Origin: Segatella copri
GTDB taxonomy: Bacteria; Bacteroidota; Bacteroidia; Bacteroidales; Bacteroidaceae
DNA: 64,000 nucleotides
Assembly: GCF_019249655.2 (NCBI RefSeq)
Contig: NZ_CP137557.1
Span: forward strand, 4,138,501 to 4,202,500
Direction: 5' to 3'
This document shows, piece after piece, positions 8,217-17,070 of the stretch. The first letter of the stretch is position 1. Every line of letters begins with the position of its first letter. The translations under genes were made by a program, and so were the position numbers. The notes below the pieces were generated by a model, which did not search any database, was not told the origin of the DNA, and saw only the letters and a list, made by a program, of their open reading frames with translations.

Positions 8217-11099
8217 AGAGAGACGCTTGATTGGCGCAATCTTCTCCAGGCTCTTCATGTCGAGATTCTTCTCGTCACCAAGAATGATGATGCGATGAGG
8301 CTTGCCCACGATGTTCTGCTTCTCGAAGTTGGTCACATCCTGCAGGGTGAGCGATGGAATCTGCTCGTAGTAGAGCTTGGTGGCATCATAGTCGATACCC
8401 ATCAGCTTGGCGTTGAGGTAGGCATTGATAACGCCATCCTTCGTTATGCGGCGGCTCTGGATTGACTTCATCAGACTCTGCTTGGCGAGGTTGAATGATG
8501 CCTCGTTCTGTGGCAGGTTGTTGGTGATTTCATCAAACACGTGGATGCAGTCCATCATCTTGTCGGTCTGAGAGATGATGTGCTTCACGAAGTAATCCTT
8601 CTCATCCTTTCGGGTAGGAGTGAGGTAAGATGCCCATGCATTGTAAGCCAGACCGCGGGTTTCGCGGAGTTCCTGGAAGACGATGGCATTCATGCCGCCA
8701 CCGAAGTACTCGTTGAAGAGAGAAACCAGTGCCTCGTCATTCACGCTGCTCTTCTTGCCCTCGTTCTGGTAGTAGCGCAGATAGATGTTCTTTGCCTCGT
8801 ATGGAGCAATGTAAATCTCGTTCTGCTTGATTTCTTCCATCTTATACTCCTTGCCCTCTGGCACGGCGGCGAGCTTCTTGGCTGTCTTGTGCTCCTTGGC
8901 AAGCATGGCGTTCAACTGCTTCTCGCTGTATGGACCGTAGTAGGTTACGGTGTGCTCCATGTTGTTCAGTCCGCCCAGCAGGTTCACGAGTTCCTGTGGG
9001 TCCATCTTGCGCAGGTCGGCTGTCTTGATGGCATTGCGGGTTGGGTTGTAGGCACCGTATGTGCTGTATGCCCAGAGATAGCTGAAGTTCGACTTCTGGT
9101 TAGCCTTGGCATCGGTCTGCATCTTCTCGATGAGGTCGATAAACTGGTTCCAGGAGTTCTTGTCAGCCTTGGCATGGTGCAGGATTTCCTCCATCAGGTT
9201 GAGGGCAGCAGGAAGATTCTCGTTCAGACCATTCAGACTGATCTGGAGGGTCTTGGCACTCTGTACGATGCTGTAGTTGCAAGCCAGCTTGTAGAATGCC
9301 TGCTTGATGGCTGATACACTCTTCTTGTCGGTGCCGATATAGTTGAGATACTGCGCTGCATAGCTGTAGCGGATGTCGTCTTCATCACCAAACTCATAGC
9401 GGAAGGTGAGGTTGAAGAGGTCGTCCTGGGTGTTCTGCTTGTAGATGAGCGGCAGCTTCTTGCTGGTCTTGGTAACCGTGAGGTCTTTCTTGAAGTCGAG
9501 GAATTGAGGCTGGATGTCTGGCACCTGGGCATTCTTGATTTCCTTCACGAAGTCACTCTCATACTCGCGGTTGGCTGGGATAGGAGTGATGGCTGGCTTC
9601 TCTATCTTCTTCAGGGTAGTATCTTCGCCCATTCTCTTATAAACGCAGACGAAATTGTCGTCGCGCAGATACTTGTTGGCAAAGTCAACGATGTCCTGCT
9701 TGGTCAGCTTGCTCTGTCGGTCGAGCTTGCTGGCTACATCTTCCCATTTCTGGTCGTTGATGAAGGCATCCACCATGATGTTGGTACGCTCCTCGTTGTC
9801 GTCCAGACTCTTGTAGTAGTTCAGCTTCTTGTTGGCGATAACCGAAGGCAGCAGGTCGTTGTCGAACTCGCCACGGCGCAGCTTCGCCATCTCGTCCAGG
9901 AGCAGGGCACGAGCCTCTTCCAGCTTCTGGTCCTTGTTAGGAGTACCGGCTACGATGAAGGCTGAGTAATCGTGCAGACCATAGATAAAGGCACTGGCTG
10001 CAGCTATCTTCATCTGCTGCTCCAAATCTACCTCCATCAATCCTGCCTTTCCGTTGGTCAGCATTTCGCTGATTACGTCGAGCACATCGTTTTCCTTGTC
10101 GTTGGCTCCCTTGAACTTCCAGGCAAGCATCACGTTTTCTGCATCCTTGCCCACCACGGCTGTATCCTTCACGGCTGTGAGGTCTGGCTGTGCACTGAAC
10201 TCAGGACGTGAGAGGTTGTCGCTCTTCTTCCATGATCCGAAGTACTTGTCGATGATGGCGATGGTCTGGTCTGGGTCGAAATCGCCCGACATGCAGATGG
10301 CCACATTGTTTGGCACATAGTAGCGGTGGAAATAGTTCTGGATATTGATGATGCTAGGATTCTTCAGATGCTCCTGCTCGCCGATGGTGGTCTGGGTGCC
10401 GTAAGGGTGGGTAGGGGTAAGAAGTTTCCAGAGGGCAGCAAACTCCTTGGTGTTGTCGCTTGCCATCGAGATGTTCTTCTCCTCATACACAGCCTCCAGC
10501 TCGGTGTGGAAACCGCGGATTACCATGTTCTGGAATCGGTCGCTCTGCACCTTTGCCCAGTTCTCAATCTCATTGTTCGGGATATTCTCCACATAGCAGG
10601 TCACGTCGTTGGAAGTATAGGCATTGGTGCCCTGGCTTCCGATGCTCGCCATCAGCTTGTCATACTCGTTAGGGATGTTGTATTTGGCAGCCAGCTGCGA
10701 GATGGAGTCTATCTCGTGGTAAGCCTGCTTGCGCTGGGCAGGATCGGTGAGCTTGCGGTAGCTCTCATATCGGCGGGTAATCTCGTCGAGATATGGCTTC
10801 TCCTTAGCGTGGTCGATGGTGCCGAATTTCTGGGTACCCTTAAACATCAGGTGCTCCAGGTAGTGGGCTAGACCCGTGGTTTCTGCAGGATCGTTTCTTG
10901 AACCGGTCTTCACGGCGATATTAGCCTGCAAACGTGGCTTCTCCTTGTTCACCGACATATACACCTTCAGTCCGTTGTCGAGGGTATAGATGCGGGTTTT
11001 CATGGCATCACCTGCTACGGTGGTGTAATGATAATCCTTGGCTGTGGCGTTGAGGCTTCCCATCAGGATAGCCGCCATCAATACATGTTTTAAAGTCAT
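8193..11099 (-). CDS. Secreted M16 family zinc metallopeptidase (pitrilysin-like)
   Basis: 968-residue M16 peptidase. Residues 1-21 form a signal peptide, so it is exported, probably to the periplasm. The inverted zinc motif HxxEH is at 79-83 (HYLEH), and the third ligand lies in ELEAVYEEKN about 75 residues later. A second M16-like half without the zinc motif follows (it includes RETRGLAYNAW), giving the two-half clamshell architecture of pitrilysin-type enzymes. It would degrade peptides taken into the clamshell chamber. It follows the DUF4954 gene by 41 bp on the same strand. Its stop codon lies in a 24-bp tandem duplication. Confidence 0.93.
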   Translation of the reverse strand: MTLKHVLMAAILMGSLNATAKDYHYTTVAGDAMKTRIYTLDNGLKVYMSVNKEKPRLQANIAVKTGSRNDPAETTGLAHYLEHLMFKGTQKFGTIDHAKEKPYLDEITRRYESYRKLTDPAQRKQAYHEIDSISQLAAKYNIPNEYDKLMASIGSQGTNAYTSNDVTCYVENIPNNEIENWAKVQSDRFQNMVIRGFHTELEAVYEEKNISMASDNTKEFAALWKLLTPTHPYGTQTTIGEQEHLKNPSIINIQNYFHRYYVPNNVAICMSGDFDPDQTIAIIDKYFGSWKKSDNLSRPEFSAQPDLTAVKDTAVVGKDAENVMLAWKFKGANDKENDVLDVISEMLTNGKAGLMEVDLEQQMKIAAASAFIYGLHDYSAFIVAGTPNKDQKLEEARALLLDEMAKLRRGEFDNDLLPSVIANKKLNYYKSLDDNEERTNIMVDAFINDQKWEDVASKLDRQSKLTKQDIVDFANKYLRDDNFVCVYKRMGEDTTLKKIEKPAITPIPANREYESDFVKEIKNAQVPDIQPQFLDFKKDLTVTKTSKKLPLIYKQNTQDDLFNLTFRYEFGDEDDIRYSYAAQYLNYIGTDKKSVSAIKQAFYKLACNYSIVQSAKTLQISLNGLNENLPAALNLMEEILHHAKADKNSWNQFIDLIEKMQTDAKANQKSNFSYLWAYSTYGAYNPTRNAIKTADLRKMDPQELVNLLGGLNNMEHTVTYYGPYSEKQLNAMLAKEHKTAKKLAAVPEGKEYKMEEIKQNEIYIAPYEAKNIYLRYYQNEGKKSSVNDEALVSLFNEYFGGGMNAIVFQELRETRGLAYNAWASYLTPTRKDEKDYFVKHIISQTDKMMDCIHVFDEITNNLPQNEASFNLAKQSLMKSIQSRRITKDGVINAYLNAKLMGIDYDATKLYYEQIPSLTLQDVTNFEKQNIVGKPHRIIILGDEKNLDMKSLEKIAPIKRLSQEEIFGY

Positions 11100-11140
11100 T
11101 TTTAATGATGAACTGTAAACTATAAATTATTAATTATCAA

Positions 11141-12997
11141 TTAATTCTCGTAATCTACTTCCTGGTTGAGGCTGTTCACGAAGTTTCTGAACACCTCTTC
11201 TTCCACATCGCCCATGGCGTATTCCTTCTCGGCATCCTTCTTGATTTCTGCAATCCAGGAACGGCGTGCCTTGATGTAGTCTTCGTGGATGCGGTTGGCA
11301 TCTTCCAGTGTGATTTCGCTGATGCCGTAATAGTCGCACACCATCTTGTAGGTCCATGCCCATTGATACTGGCGATAGTTGGCATCGATTTCCTCAAATC
11401 GATCAATGAGCTGCTGGATGCTGTCGATGGTACCATCCTGTAGGTCGTTGACGATGCGCTCTTCCTCGCTCACTGGCAGCAGGAGTCCTGAAAGGTCGTC
11501 CCAGTCGCCGATGCCGGTCTGGGTGGCTGGAGGGGTGATGGAAGGGTCGCGCTTGAGCACTCTCTTCAATACGGCACCCATGTAGATGCGCAGGGCGATG
11601 TCGTAGTACTTGATGCCCTTGTGCAGCGATGAGGCTGGGATGATGTACTCATGATAGAGATACTGCGATACGTTGTCGCCCGTCACCTCGCGCAGACTTT
11701 CCAGAATCTTCTTTCCCTTCAGAATCTCACCCACGGAGAAAGGAGAGAGCCAGTCGAAGTTCACGATGCTCTTGCGGTTTTCCTGTGCACGGAGGTCACG
11801 CTTAGGCCATTTCTTGATGTCACGGTACAGACCCACGGTGGTGATGTTTCTGCCTGGAATGAGGAACATCTTGTCGCCATCGGCTATCAGATAGGCAAAT
11901 GGCAGGTTGCGGGTGTTAGGGTGGTGCATCAGCTTGCCGAAGCATACCGAGAACGAACCCAGGGTGGCTGGCATCAAGAGGTAGGCGCCACTGGCTGTCT
12001 TCGAACCGCGCTCCAGAATGCCCCAGTGCATAGGACCCATCTTGTAGGCATGGTTGCTGAAGTTGGTGGCTGAACCAGCATTATAGAATGAGAACATGCC
12101 GCCGATGAGCAGACTGCTCTTATGATGCGATGCGGTGAATGGACCACAGAAGGCGGCACAAGCCTCGCCGTTGCTCATGTAGCTGTTGGCGAAGAAGATA
12201 GAGGTGGATGCCGTAAAACCGTTGCTCAGCTGGCACGCCTCGCCCACGTAGCAATCCTGTATCTTCACGCTGTTGATAACCGAAGCGCCCTCGGCGATGA
12301 TCGAGTTCTCGGCAATGACGCCGGTGCCTACATATACGTTGCCATGGGCAGAACCGAGCAGCGTACAGTCGCTGAGACGTGCAGCACCGTTCACTTCGCA
12401 GAAGTCGTTGATGATGCAGTTGGTTATCTCCTTGGTGTTGACTATCTTCACGTTGTTGCCTATCTGACCTCTTTCCGGCATCTTGTTGTCGATATCGGTC
12501 TTGATGAGCTGGCGAATCTTCTCCTTCAGATCCTTGTCGGAGAAATGCTTCACCATGAAGGCAGCAAGCTGACTGTTCAGGTCGCTGAACAGAATCACGT
12601 TGCCTTCGCCCACCTCGTTGAGCACGCTCACCAGGTTTCCCTCGCCATAGGTGGCACCCTCGGTGGTCTCCAGGGTCGAGATGTTCGAGATGTAGCAGTC
12701 GTCGCCGATGGTATAGTTGTTGATGAAATTGCCCACGTTTTCGATGAGGCAATCATCTCCGATGGTCACGTTGCGAAGGGTGGCATTGTTGATGCCTGCA
12801 TGCTTCACGAATCCTTGGCTCACCTCCACATTCTTGTTGAAGGCACCGATATTTACCTCGCCATAGAGCATCACGCGGTGCATGAAGTTTGGCTTGAAAT
12901 CTTCTGCAACATTAACGGATGTCCAGTCTTCTGCCCAACAGTCGTTGCTCTTGAGCACCTCGATTTCCTCGGAGGTCAGAGGTCTGTAGTCATTCAT
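11141..12997 (-). CDS. DUF4954 protein with left-handed beta-helix
   Basis: 618 residues. Residues from about 60 to 290 carry hexapeptide-like repeats (NATLRNVTIGDDCLIENV, YTIGDDCYISNIS, GTGVIAENSIIAEGASVINSV), which point to a left-handed parallel beta-helix as in nucleotide-sugar or acyl transferases. A C-terminal alpha-helical section follows. I recognise the family as DUF4954, common in Bacteroidota and often annotated only as hypothetical. The catalytic reaction is unknown; the helix suggests transfer to, or binding of, a nucleotide sugar. It lies between hflX and the M16 peptidase with short gaps, so the three are likely co-transcribed. Confidence 0.82.
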   Translation of the reverse strand: MNDYRPLTSEEIEVLKSNDCWAEDWTSVNVAEDFKPNFMHRVMLYGEVNIGAFNKNVEVSQGFVKHAGINNATLRNVTIGDDCLIENVGNFINNYTIGDDCYISNISTLETTEGATYGEGNLVSVLNEVGEGNVILFSDLNSQLAAFMVKHFSDKDLKEKIRQLIKTDIDNKMPERGQIGNNVKIVNTKEITNCIINDFCEVNGAARLSDCTLLGSAHGNVYVGTGVIAENSIIAEGASVINSVKIQDCYVGEACQLSNGFTASTSIFFANSYMSNGEACAAFCGPFTASHHKSSLLIGGMFSFYNAGSATNFSNHAYKMGPMHWGILERGSKTASGAYLLMPATLGSFSVCFGKLMHHPNTRNLPFAYLIADGDKMFLIPGRNITTVGLYRDIKKWPKRDLRAQENRKSIVNFDWLSPFSVGEILKGKKILESLREVTGDNVSQYLYHEYIIPASSLHKGIKYYDIALRIYMGAVLKRVLKRDPSITPPATQTGIGDWDDLSGLLLPVSEEERIVNDLQDGTIDSIQQLIDRFEEIDANYRQYQWAWTYKMVCDYYGISEITLEDANRIHEDYIKARRSWIAEIKKDAEKEYAMGDVEEEVFRNFVNSLNQEVDYEN

Positions 12998-13022
12998 TGT
13001 TGATACGTTTTTGGGTGAATGT

Positions 13023-14270
13023 TTATTCGTAATCCTGGTACAGGAAGTCGTTGTATGGGTACTTCTGTACGTGGAGCTCTCTTACTTTCTTGTATAGCAC
13101 TTCGCGGAACTCGTCGATGTTCTCCTTGTTCTTTGCCGAGATGAAGAGACAGTCGTCGTTGAGTTTCGCCATCCATGTCTTCTTCAGGTCTTCCAGCGGA
13201 ATGTTTTCCTTTTCCATCGGGGTCAGGTCGTCCTCTTCCTTCTCCACCCATGAGTAGTTATCTATCTTGTTGAAGATAATCATCGATGGCTTGTCGGCGC
13301 ATTCCAGTTCCTCCAGTGTCTTCTCTACCACCTGAATCTGTTCCTCGAAGTCGGGGTGCGAGATGTCAACCACGTGCAGCAGCAGGTCTGCCTCTCGGGT
13401 CTCATCCAGTGTACTCTTGAAGGAATCCACCAGGTCGGTAGGCAATTTGCGGATGAATCCCACGGTGTCGGCAAGGAGGAATGGCAGGTTGTCTACCACC
13501 ACCTTTCTCACGGTGGTATCGAGTGTAGCAAAGAGCTTGTTCTCTGCAAACACCTCGCTCTTGCTGAGCAGGTTCATGATGGTAGATTTTCCCACGTTGG
13601 TATATCCCACCAGCGCCACACGGATCATTCTTCCGCGGTTCTTTCGCTGGGTAGTCTTCTGCTTGTCGATTTCGGCGAGTCGTTCCTTGAGCAGACTCAT
13701 TCTGCCGAGGATGATACGGCGGTCCATCTCAAGCTGGGTCTCACCAGGACCACGCAAACCTACGGAACCCTTTCCGCCACCCGAGCCGGAACCACCACCC
13801 TGACGTTCCAAGTGGGTCCAGAGTCGCTGCAGGCGTGGAAGCATGTAGCGATACTGTGCCAGCTCTACCTGGGTCTTGGCAGCTGCGGTCTGGGCACGCA
13901 TGGCGAAGATATCGAGAATCAGGGAAGTACGGTCGAGAATCTTCACCTGCAGTTCCTGCTCGATGTTTCTGATCTGCTTGGCCGAAAGTTCATCGTCAAA
14001 GATGACCATACCGATTTCTCTGTCTTCCTCTTCCTCGTCCTTGATATATTGTCTTATTTCCTCCAGCTTACCCTTTCCCACGTAGGTGGTCTGGTTAGGA
14101 GCCACCACCTTCTGCGTGAATCGCTTCACGGTGACGGCACCTGCGGTATCGGCAAGAAACTCCAACTCGTCGAGATATTCCTTGGTCTTGGCCTCGTCCT
14201 GTGTCTTGGTGATAAGACCCACGAGCACAGCGGTTTCCGCCTTGACCTCTGATATAACAAATTCTTTCAT
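13023..14270 (-). CDS. hflX: GTPase HflX
   Basis: 415-residue ribosome-associated GTPase, which in other bacteria splits stalled or hibernating 70S ribosomes. The N-terminal HflX domain ends with a glycine-rich linker (GGGSGSGGG around 158-166) and the GPGETQLE motif. The GTPase domain has G1 GYTNVGKST (222-230), G3 DTVGF and G4 NKID. The length is usual. It is the first gene of a minus-strand run with DUF4954 and M16 peptidase and has a -7 promoter element 28 bp upstream. Confidence 0.96.
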   Translation of the reverse strand: MKEFVISEVKAETAVLVGLITKTQDEAKTKEYLDELEFLADTAGAVTVKRFTQKVVAPNQTTYVGKGKLEEIRQYIKDEEEEDREIGMVIFDDELSAKQIRNIEQELQVKILDRTSLILDIFAMRAQTAAAKTQVELAQYRYMLPRLQRLWTHLERQGGGSGSGGGKGSVGLRGPGETQLEMDRRIILGRMSLLKERLAEIDKQKTTQRKNRGRMIRVALVGYTNVGKSTIMNLLSKSEVFAENKLFATLDTTVRKVVVDNLPFLLADTVGFIRKLPTDLVDSFKSTLDETREADLLLHVVDISHPDFEEQIQVVEKTLEELECADKPSMIIFNKIDNYSWVEKEEDDLTPMEKENIPLEDLKKTWMAKLNDDCLFISAKNKENIDEFREVLYKKVRELHVQKYPYNDFLYQDYE

Positions 14271-14297
14271 TCTTTCAATTCAATATTTACTAAGATG

Positions 14298-14305
14298 CAA
14301 AGGTA
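14298..14305 (-). promoter_or_regulatory. -7 promoter element of hflX
   Basis: On the minus strand TACCTTTG matches TAnnTTTG. A -33 TTTG at the usual distance is not evident. Confidence 0.5.
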
Positions 14306-14322
14306 ATAAAAAAACTCTATCC

Positions 14323-14394
14323 TATATATAAATAAGGTGTAAAATTATGTTTTTTTTATGTTTTCTGGGTCACCAATGCCAGTTTCAAGTGTAG
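14323..14394 (+). other. Leader-like motif and 15-codon reading frame, perhaps a gene remnant
   Basis: TATATAAATAAGGTGTAA followed by an ATG at 14347 repeats the leader seen before fructokinase and trxA almost base for base. Here it opens only a 15-codon frame (MFFLCFLGHQCQFQV). It could be a truncated gene start, a leader peptide, or a chance occurrence of a common AT-rich motif. No promoter is obvious. Confidence 0.3.
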
Positions 14395-14487
14395 ATAATG
14401 CAGGTAAAGATTGCTGGGATTTCCTGTTTTTGAGCGTCAAAACTTGCAAACGTTTACGTTATTTTTTGAATGAAAAGTATTATTTTA

Positions 14488-14519
14488 TTTGATTTATATC
14501 AATATTTGTCGTACTTTTG
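14488..14519 (+). promoter_or_regulatory. Strong orphan promoter (TTTG-N20-TACTTTTG)
   Basis: TTTG at 14488-14491 and TACTTTTG at 14512-14519, spaced by 20 bp, match the Bacteroidota vegetative consensus exactly. No gene starts within 270 bp; a terminator follows about 85 bp later. Confidence 0.8.
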
Positions 14520-14524
14520 CAAGC

Positions 14525-14633
14525 GGAATTAGAAAACTGATTTTCAAAACGCAAATCATAACTACATAAAAAACACAAACTGCTGAAACATTCAAAAACT
14601 TCAAAAGCCTCGACGGGAGTCGGGGCTTTTAAA
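14525..14633 (+). ncRNA. Candidate small RNA (about 105 nt), or attenuated leader of the GH97 gene
   Basis: Between the consensus promoter and the terminator lies an A-rich stretch of roughly 80 bases without any ATG. This layout would make a short noncoding transcript. I do not recognise it as a known RNA family. The alternative is that the promoter belongs to the GH97 gene 270 bp downstream and the hairpin is an attenuator. End positions are estimates. Confidence 0.45.
14603..14630 (+). terminator. Terminator hairpin of the candidate small RNA
   Basis: AAAAGCCTCGAC at 14603-14614 pairs with GTCGGGGCTTTT at 14619-14630 (one G-U pair, GGGA tetraloop), ending in four T. The rest of the region up to the GH97 promoter shows no gene. 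Confidence 0.75.
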
Positions 14634-14747
14634 TTGATAGCCCTTTTTCGGGGTTCATTTTCCCTGATTTTGTACCTTTTTGCGCTAATTTGAAGGATTT
14701 TGCTTATATTTGGACGAATAATATCCCTTTTATTCCGCAAAAAACAT

Positions 14748-14755
14748 TAATTTTG
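14748..14755 (+). promoter_or_regulatory. -7 promoter element of the GH97 gene
   Basis: TAATTTTG matches TAnnTTTG, 39 bp before the start codon. A -33 TTTG is not clear. Confidence 0.55.
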
Positions 14756-14794
14756 CAGTGTAGAATGAACAACCTATTATAATAAACAAATAAA

Positions 14795-16792
14795 ATGAAG
14801 CAAAAAAGTTTTTTGAGTGGTATTTTGTTGCTCTGTGCTGTCTGCGCCCAGGCAAACAACTATACCGTGACTTCTCCTGATGGCAAACTCGCCGTGAATG
14901 TGGAGTGTAAGGAAGGCAAGGCTTTCTATACAGTGGATTACAATGGAAAGCAGATGCTCGGCGCTTCGGCTCTGGGATTGGTAGCCAACTATGGCGACTT
15001 CTCGCAGAACCTGAAGATGGGTGCCCTCAAGAGTGAGAAGAAGCATCTGGCTTACAAGATGACCCGTATCAAGAAAGAGAAAATCGAGAATGATGCCTAT
15101 GAGGCTACTATCGGATTCATCAATAGCAAGAAGGATTCCATGACTCTCCGTCTCCATGTTTCCAACAACGACATCGCCTACAAGTATGAGATGATTCGTC
15201 CTAAGAAGGACAATCCTAAGTCGGTGATTGTCTATAATGAGGTGAGCGGTTTCAACTTCCCTGAGAAGACCACCACTTTCCTCTGTCCTCAGATTACTCC
15301 GATGACGGGTTGGGAGCGCACCAAGCCTTCTTACGAGGAGGAATACACTCCGGATGCTCCGATGAACGCGAAGTCGCAGTTTGGTGTGGGCTATACCTTC
15401 CCTTGCCTCTTCAAGGTAGGCAACGACGGCTGGGTACTGGTCAGCGAAACCGGTGTTTCAAGCGCTTATCCAGGCTGCCGTCTTTCTGATTACGAGCCAG
15501 GCAAGGGTTATACTGTGGCCTTCCCTCAGAAGGGCGAGAACAATGGTATTGGTTCTGAATTTGCCGGCATTCCATTGCCGGGCGAAACTCCTTGGCGCAC
15601 CATCACCGTGGGTTCTTCGCTGGCACCTATCGTAGAGACCACCATCCCTTACGATGTGGTTGAACCATTGTACGAGGCGAGTCAGACTTACAAGCCATCG
15701 CGCTATACCTGGAGCTGGCTCATCTGGCAGGACAATTCCATTAACTATGACGACCAGGTGAAGATGGTGGATGTAGCTGCCGCCCAGGGTTACGAAGCCA
15801 TCTTGGTGGATAACTGGTGGGACAAGCAGATTGGCAGAAAGCGCATCGAAGAGTTGAGCAAGTATGCCAAGAGCAAGAAGGTAAGCCTGATGCTCTGGTA
15901 TAATTCCAATGGTTTCGAGAATGATGCCCCTCAGACTCCGCGTCAGATTATGAACAATTCCATCGCCCGCAAGAAGGAGATGGCTTGGATGAAGAAGATT
16001 GGCGTGGTAGGCATCAAGGTGGATTTCTTCGGTGGCGACAAGCAGGAGACAATGAAGCTTTACGAGGATATTTTGAGTGATGCCAACGATTATGGCTTGG
16101 AGGTGATCTTCCATGGTTGCACCATGCCACGTGGCTGGGAGCGTATGTATCCTAACTATGTATCGAGCGAGGCAGCTCTGGCTTCTGAGAACGTATATTT
16201 CACGGATTATCATGCCAAGAAAGAGGCTTTCGAGATGACGATGCATCCGTTCTCAAGAAATGCCGTAGCCAGTTTCGACTGGGGTGGCGTGATGATGAAC
16301 AAGTATTTATCTAAGGATAACAAGAGCCGCCACCAGCGTTATACCAGTGATGTGTTCGAGATGGCTACTGCCATCACCAACCAGAGCAGCGTAAACTGCA
16401 TCTGTCTCTATCCTAACAATTTGCAGGATGTACCACAGTGGGAGTTGGATTGGCTCAAGAATGTACCAACGGCATGGGAGGATACCAAGTTTATTGCCGG
16501 TTATCCTACCAAGTATGCGGTGGTGGCTCGCAAGTCGAGCGTAGAGAACGGTTCTGGTGCAGCGCTTACAGCCGGCAGATGGTTTGTGGGCGGTTTGAAT
16601 GCTACAGACAAGCCTCTGGCTCTAACCTTGGATTTGCCGATGTTTGCGGATAAGACCGTTACTTATATCACCGACCAGCCAAAGAAGAAGGGCGAGAAGT
16701 TCTTCACTTCTGTCAAGAAGACTCTGAAGGTTGGAAAGAATGGTAAGGCAAAGGTGATAATTCAGCCTAATGGCGGTATCATCATCGAATAA
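14795..16792 (+). CDS. GH97 alpha-glycosidase, probably a retaining (alpha-galactosidase-type) member
   Basis: 665-residue secreted glycoside hydrolase family 97 enzyme. Signal peptide residues 1-20 (LLLCAVCAQA). An N-terminal beta-super-sandwich is followed by the catalytic (beta/alpha)8 barrel (RYTWSWLIWQDNS near 303; ILVDNWWD near 336; GIKVDFFGGD at 406-415; VIFHGCTMPRG) and a short C-terminal beta domain. GH97 members with an Asp in the KVDF segment are retaining, alpha-galactosidase-like enzymes, while SusB-type inverting members use glutamates, so I favour the retaining group with Asp410 or Asp415 as nucleophile. The gene stands alone with its own promoter element and no SusC/D pair, so the natural substrate is not evident. 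Confidence 0.9.
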   Translation: MKQKSFLSGILLLCAVCAQANNYTVTSPDGKLAVNVECKEGKAFYTVDYNGKQMLGASALGLVANYGDFSQNLKMGALKSEKKHLAYKMTRIKKEKIENDAYEATIGFINSKKDSMTLRLHVSNNDIAYKYEMIRPKKDNPKSVIVYNEVSGFNFPEKTTTFLCPQITPMTGWERTKPSYEEEYTPDAPMNAKSQFGVGYTFPCLFKVGNDGWVLVSETGVSSAYPGCRLSDYEPGKGYTVAFPQKGENNGIGSEFAGIPLPGETPWRTITVGSSLAPIVETTIPYDVVEPLYEASQTYKPSRYTWSWLIWQDNSINYDDQVKMVDVAAAQGYEAILVDNWWDKQIGRKRIEELSKYAKSKKVSLMLWYNSNGFENDAPQTPRQIMNNSIARKKEMAWMKKIGVVGIKVDFFGGDKQETMKLYEDILSDANDYGLEVIFHGCTMPRGWERMYPNYVSSEAALASENVYFTDYHAKKEAFEMTMHPFSRNAVASFDWGGVMMNKYLSKDNKSRHQRYTSDVFEMATAITNQSSVNCICLYPNNLQDVPQWELDWLKNVPTAWEDTKFIAGYPTKYAVVARKSSVENGSGAALTAGRWFVGGLNATDKPLALTLDLPMFADKTVTYITDQPKKKGEKFFTSVKKTLKVGKNGKAKVIIQPNGGIIIE

Positions 16793-16840
16793 TCTTCATG
16801 TTTTATAGGCATAAGATTCGTGTTCGTGAAAATTTTACGG

Positions 16841-16963
16841 GCATCGATTGCTTACGTGAAAAAGTTTTTTTTCTCGAAAAAAGTATCAAAGTCTCATTTT
16901 TGCTTGAAAAATGGGGTTTAAATACTTGGTATATAAGATAATAACGAAAATGAGACTTCTCGG
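16841..16963 (+). repeat. Left arm of a ~120-bp imperfect inverted repeat (MITE-like element)
   Basis: Read against the reverse complement of 19990-20113, this segment lines up over its whole length: GCATC at the outer edge, AAAAAGTATCA, AGTCTCATTTTT in the middle and ATGAGACTTC at the inner edge. The match is clearly better at these blocks than in the AT-rich parts between. Together the arms enclose the IS66 element and about 400 bp of noncoding, palindrome-rich DNA. Confidence 0.6.
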
Positions 16964-16986
16964 ATTTTGAGTCGAGAAGTCTCATT
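16949..16986 (+). repeat. Perfect 14-bp hairpin
   Basis: AATGAGACTTCTCG at 16949-16962 and CGAGAAGTCTCATT at 16973-16986 are exact inverse copies with a 10-base loop. The block AAGTCTCATT occurs again directly after it (16988-16997) and in the right arm near 19995. Confidence 0.85.
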
Positions 16987-17070
16987 GAAGTCTCATTGGC
17001 TGTAAGCGGCTCCGCGTTTATACCTTGCATAATTCAAAAAAAACAGTAACAGCTGATTAAACAAATGCTG

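Noticed and set aside
14444..14458. GCAAACGTTTACG as a LacI-type operator
   Set aside because: The core AAACGTTT is palindromic, but it lies 340 bp before GH97 and 150 bp from the hflX promoter, and no regulator gene is near; too weak to call.
14480..14740. 86-codon minus-strand frame in the hflX-GH97 gap
   Set aside because: It runs against the promoter and terminator on the plus strand, and the translation is low-complexity with no start context.
16803..17030. 75-codon minus-strand frame between GH97 and IS66
   Set aside because: It covers the inverted-repeat arm, the hairpin and the IS66 end, so it is an accidental frame in repeat DNA.
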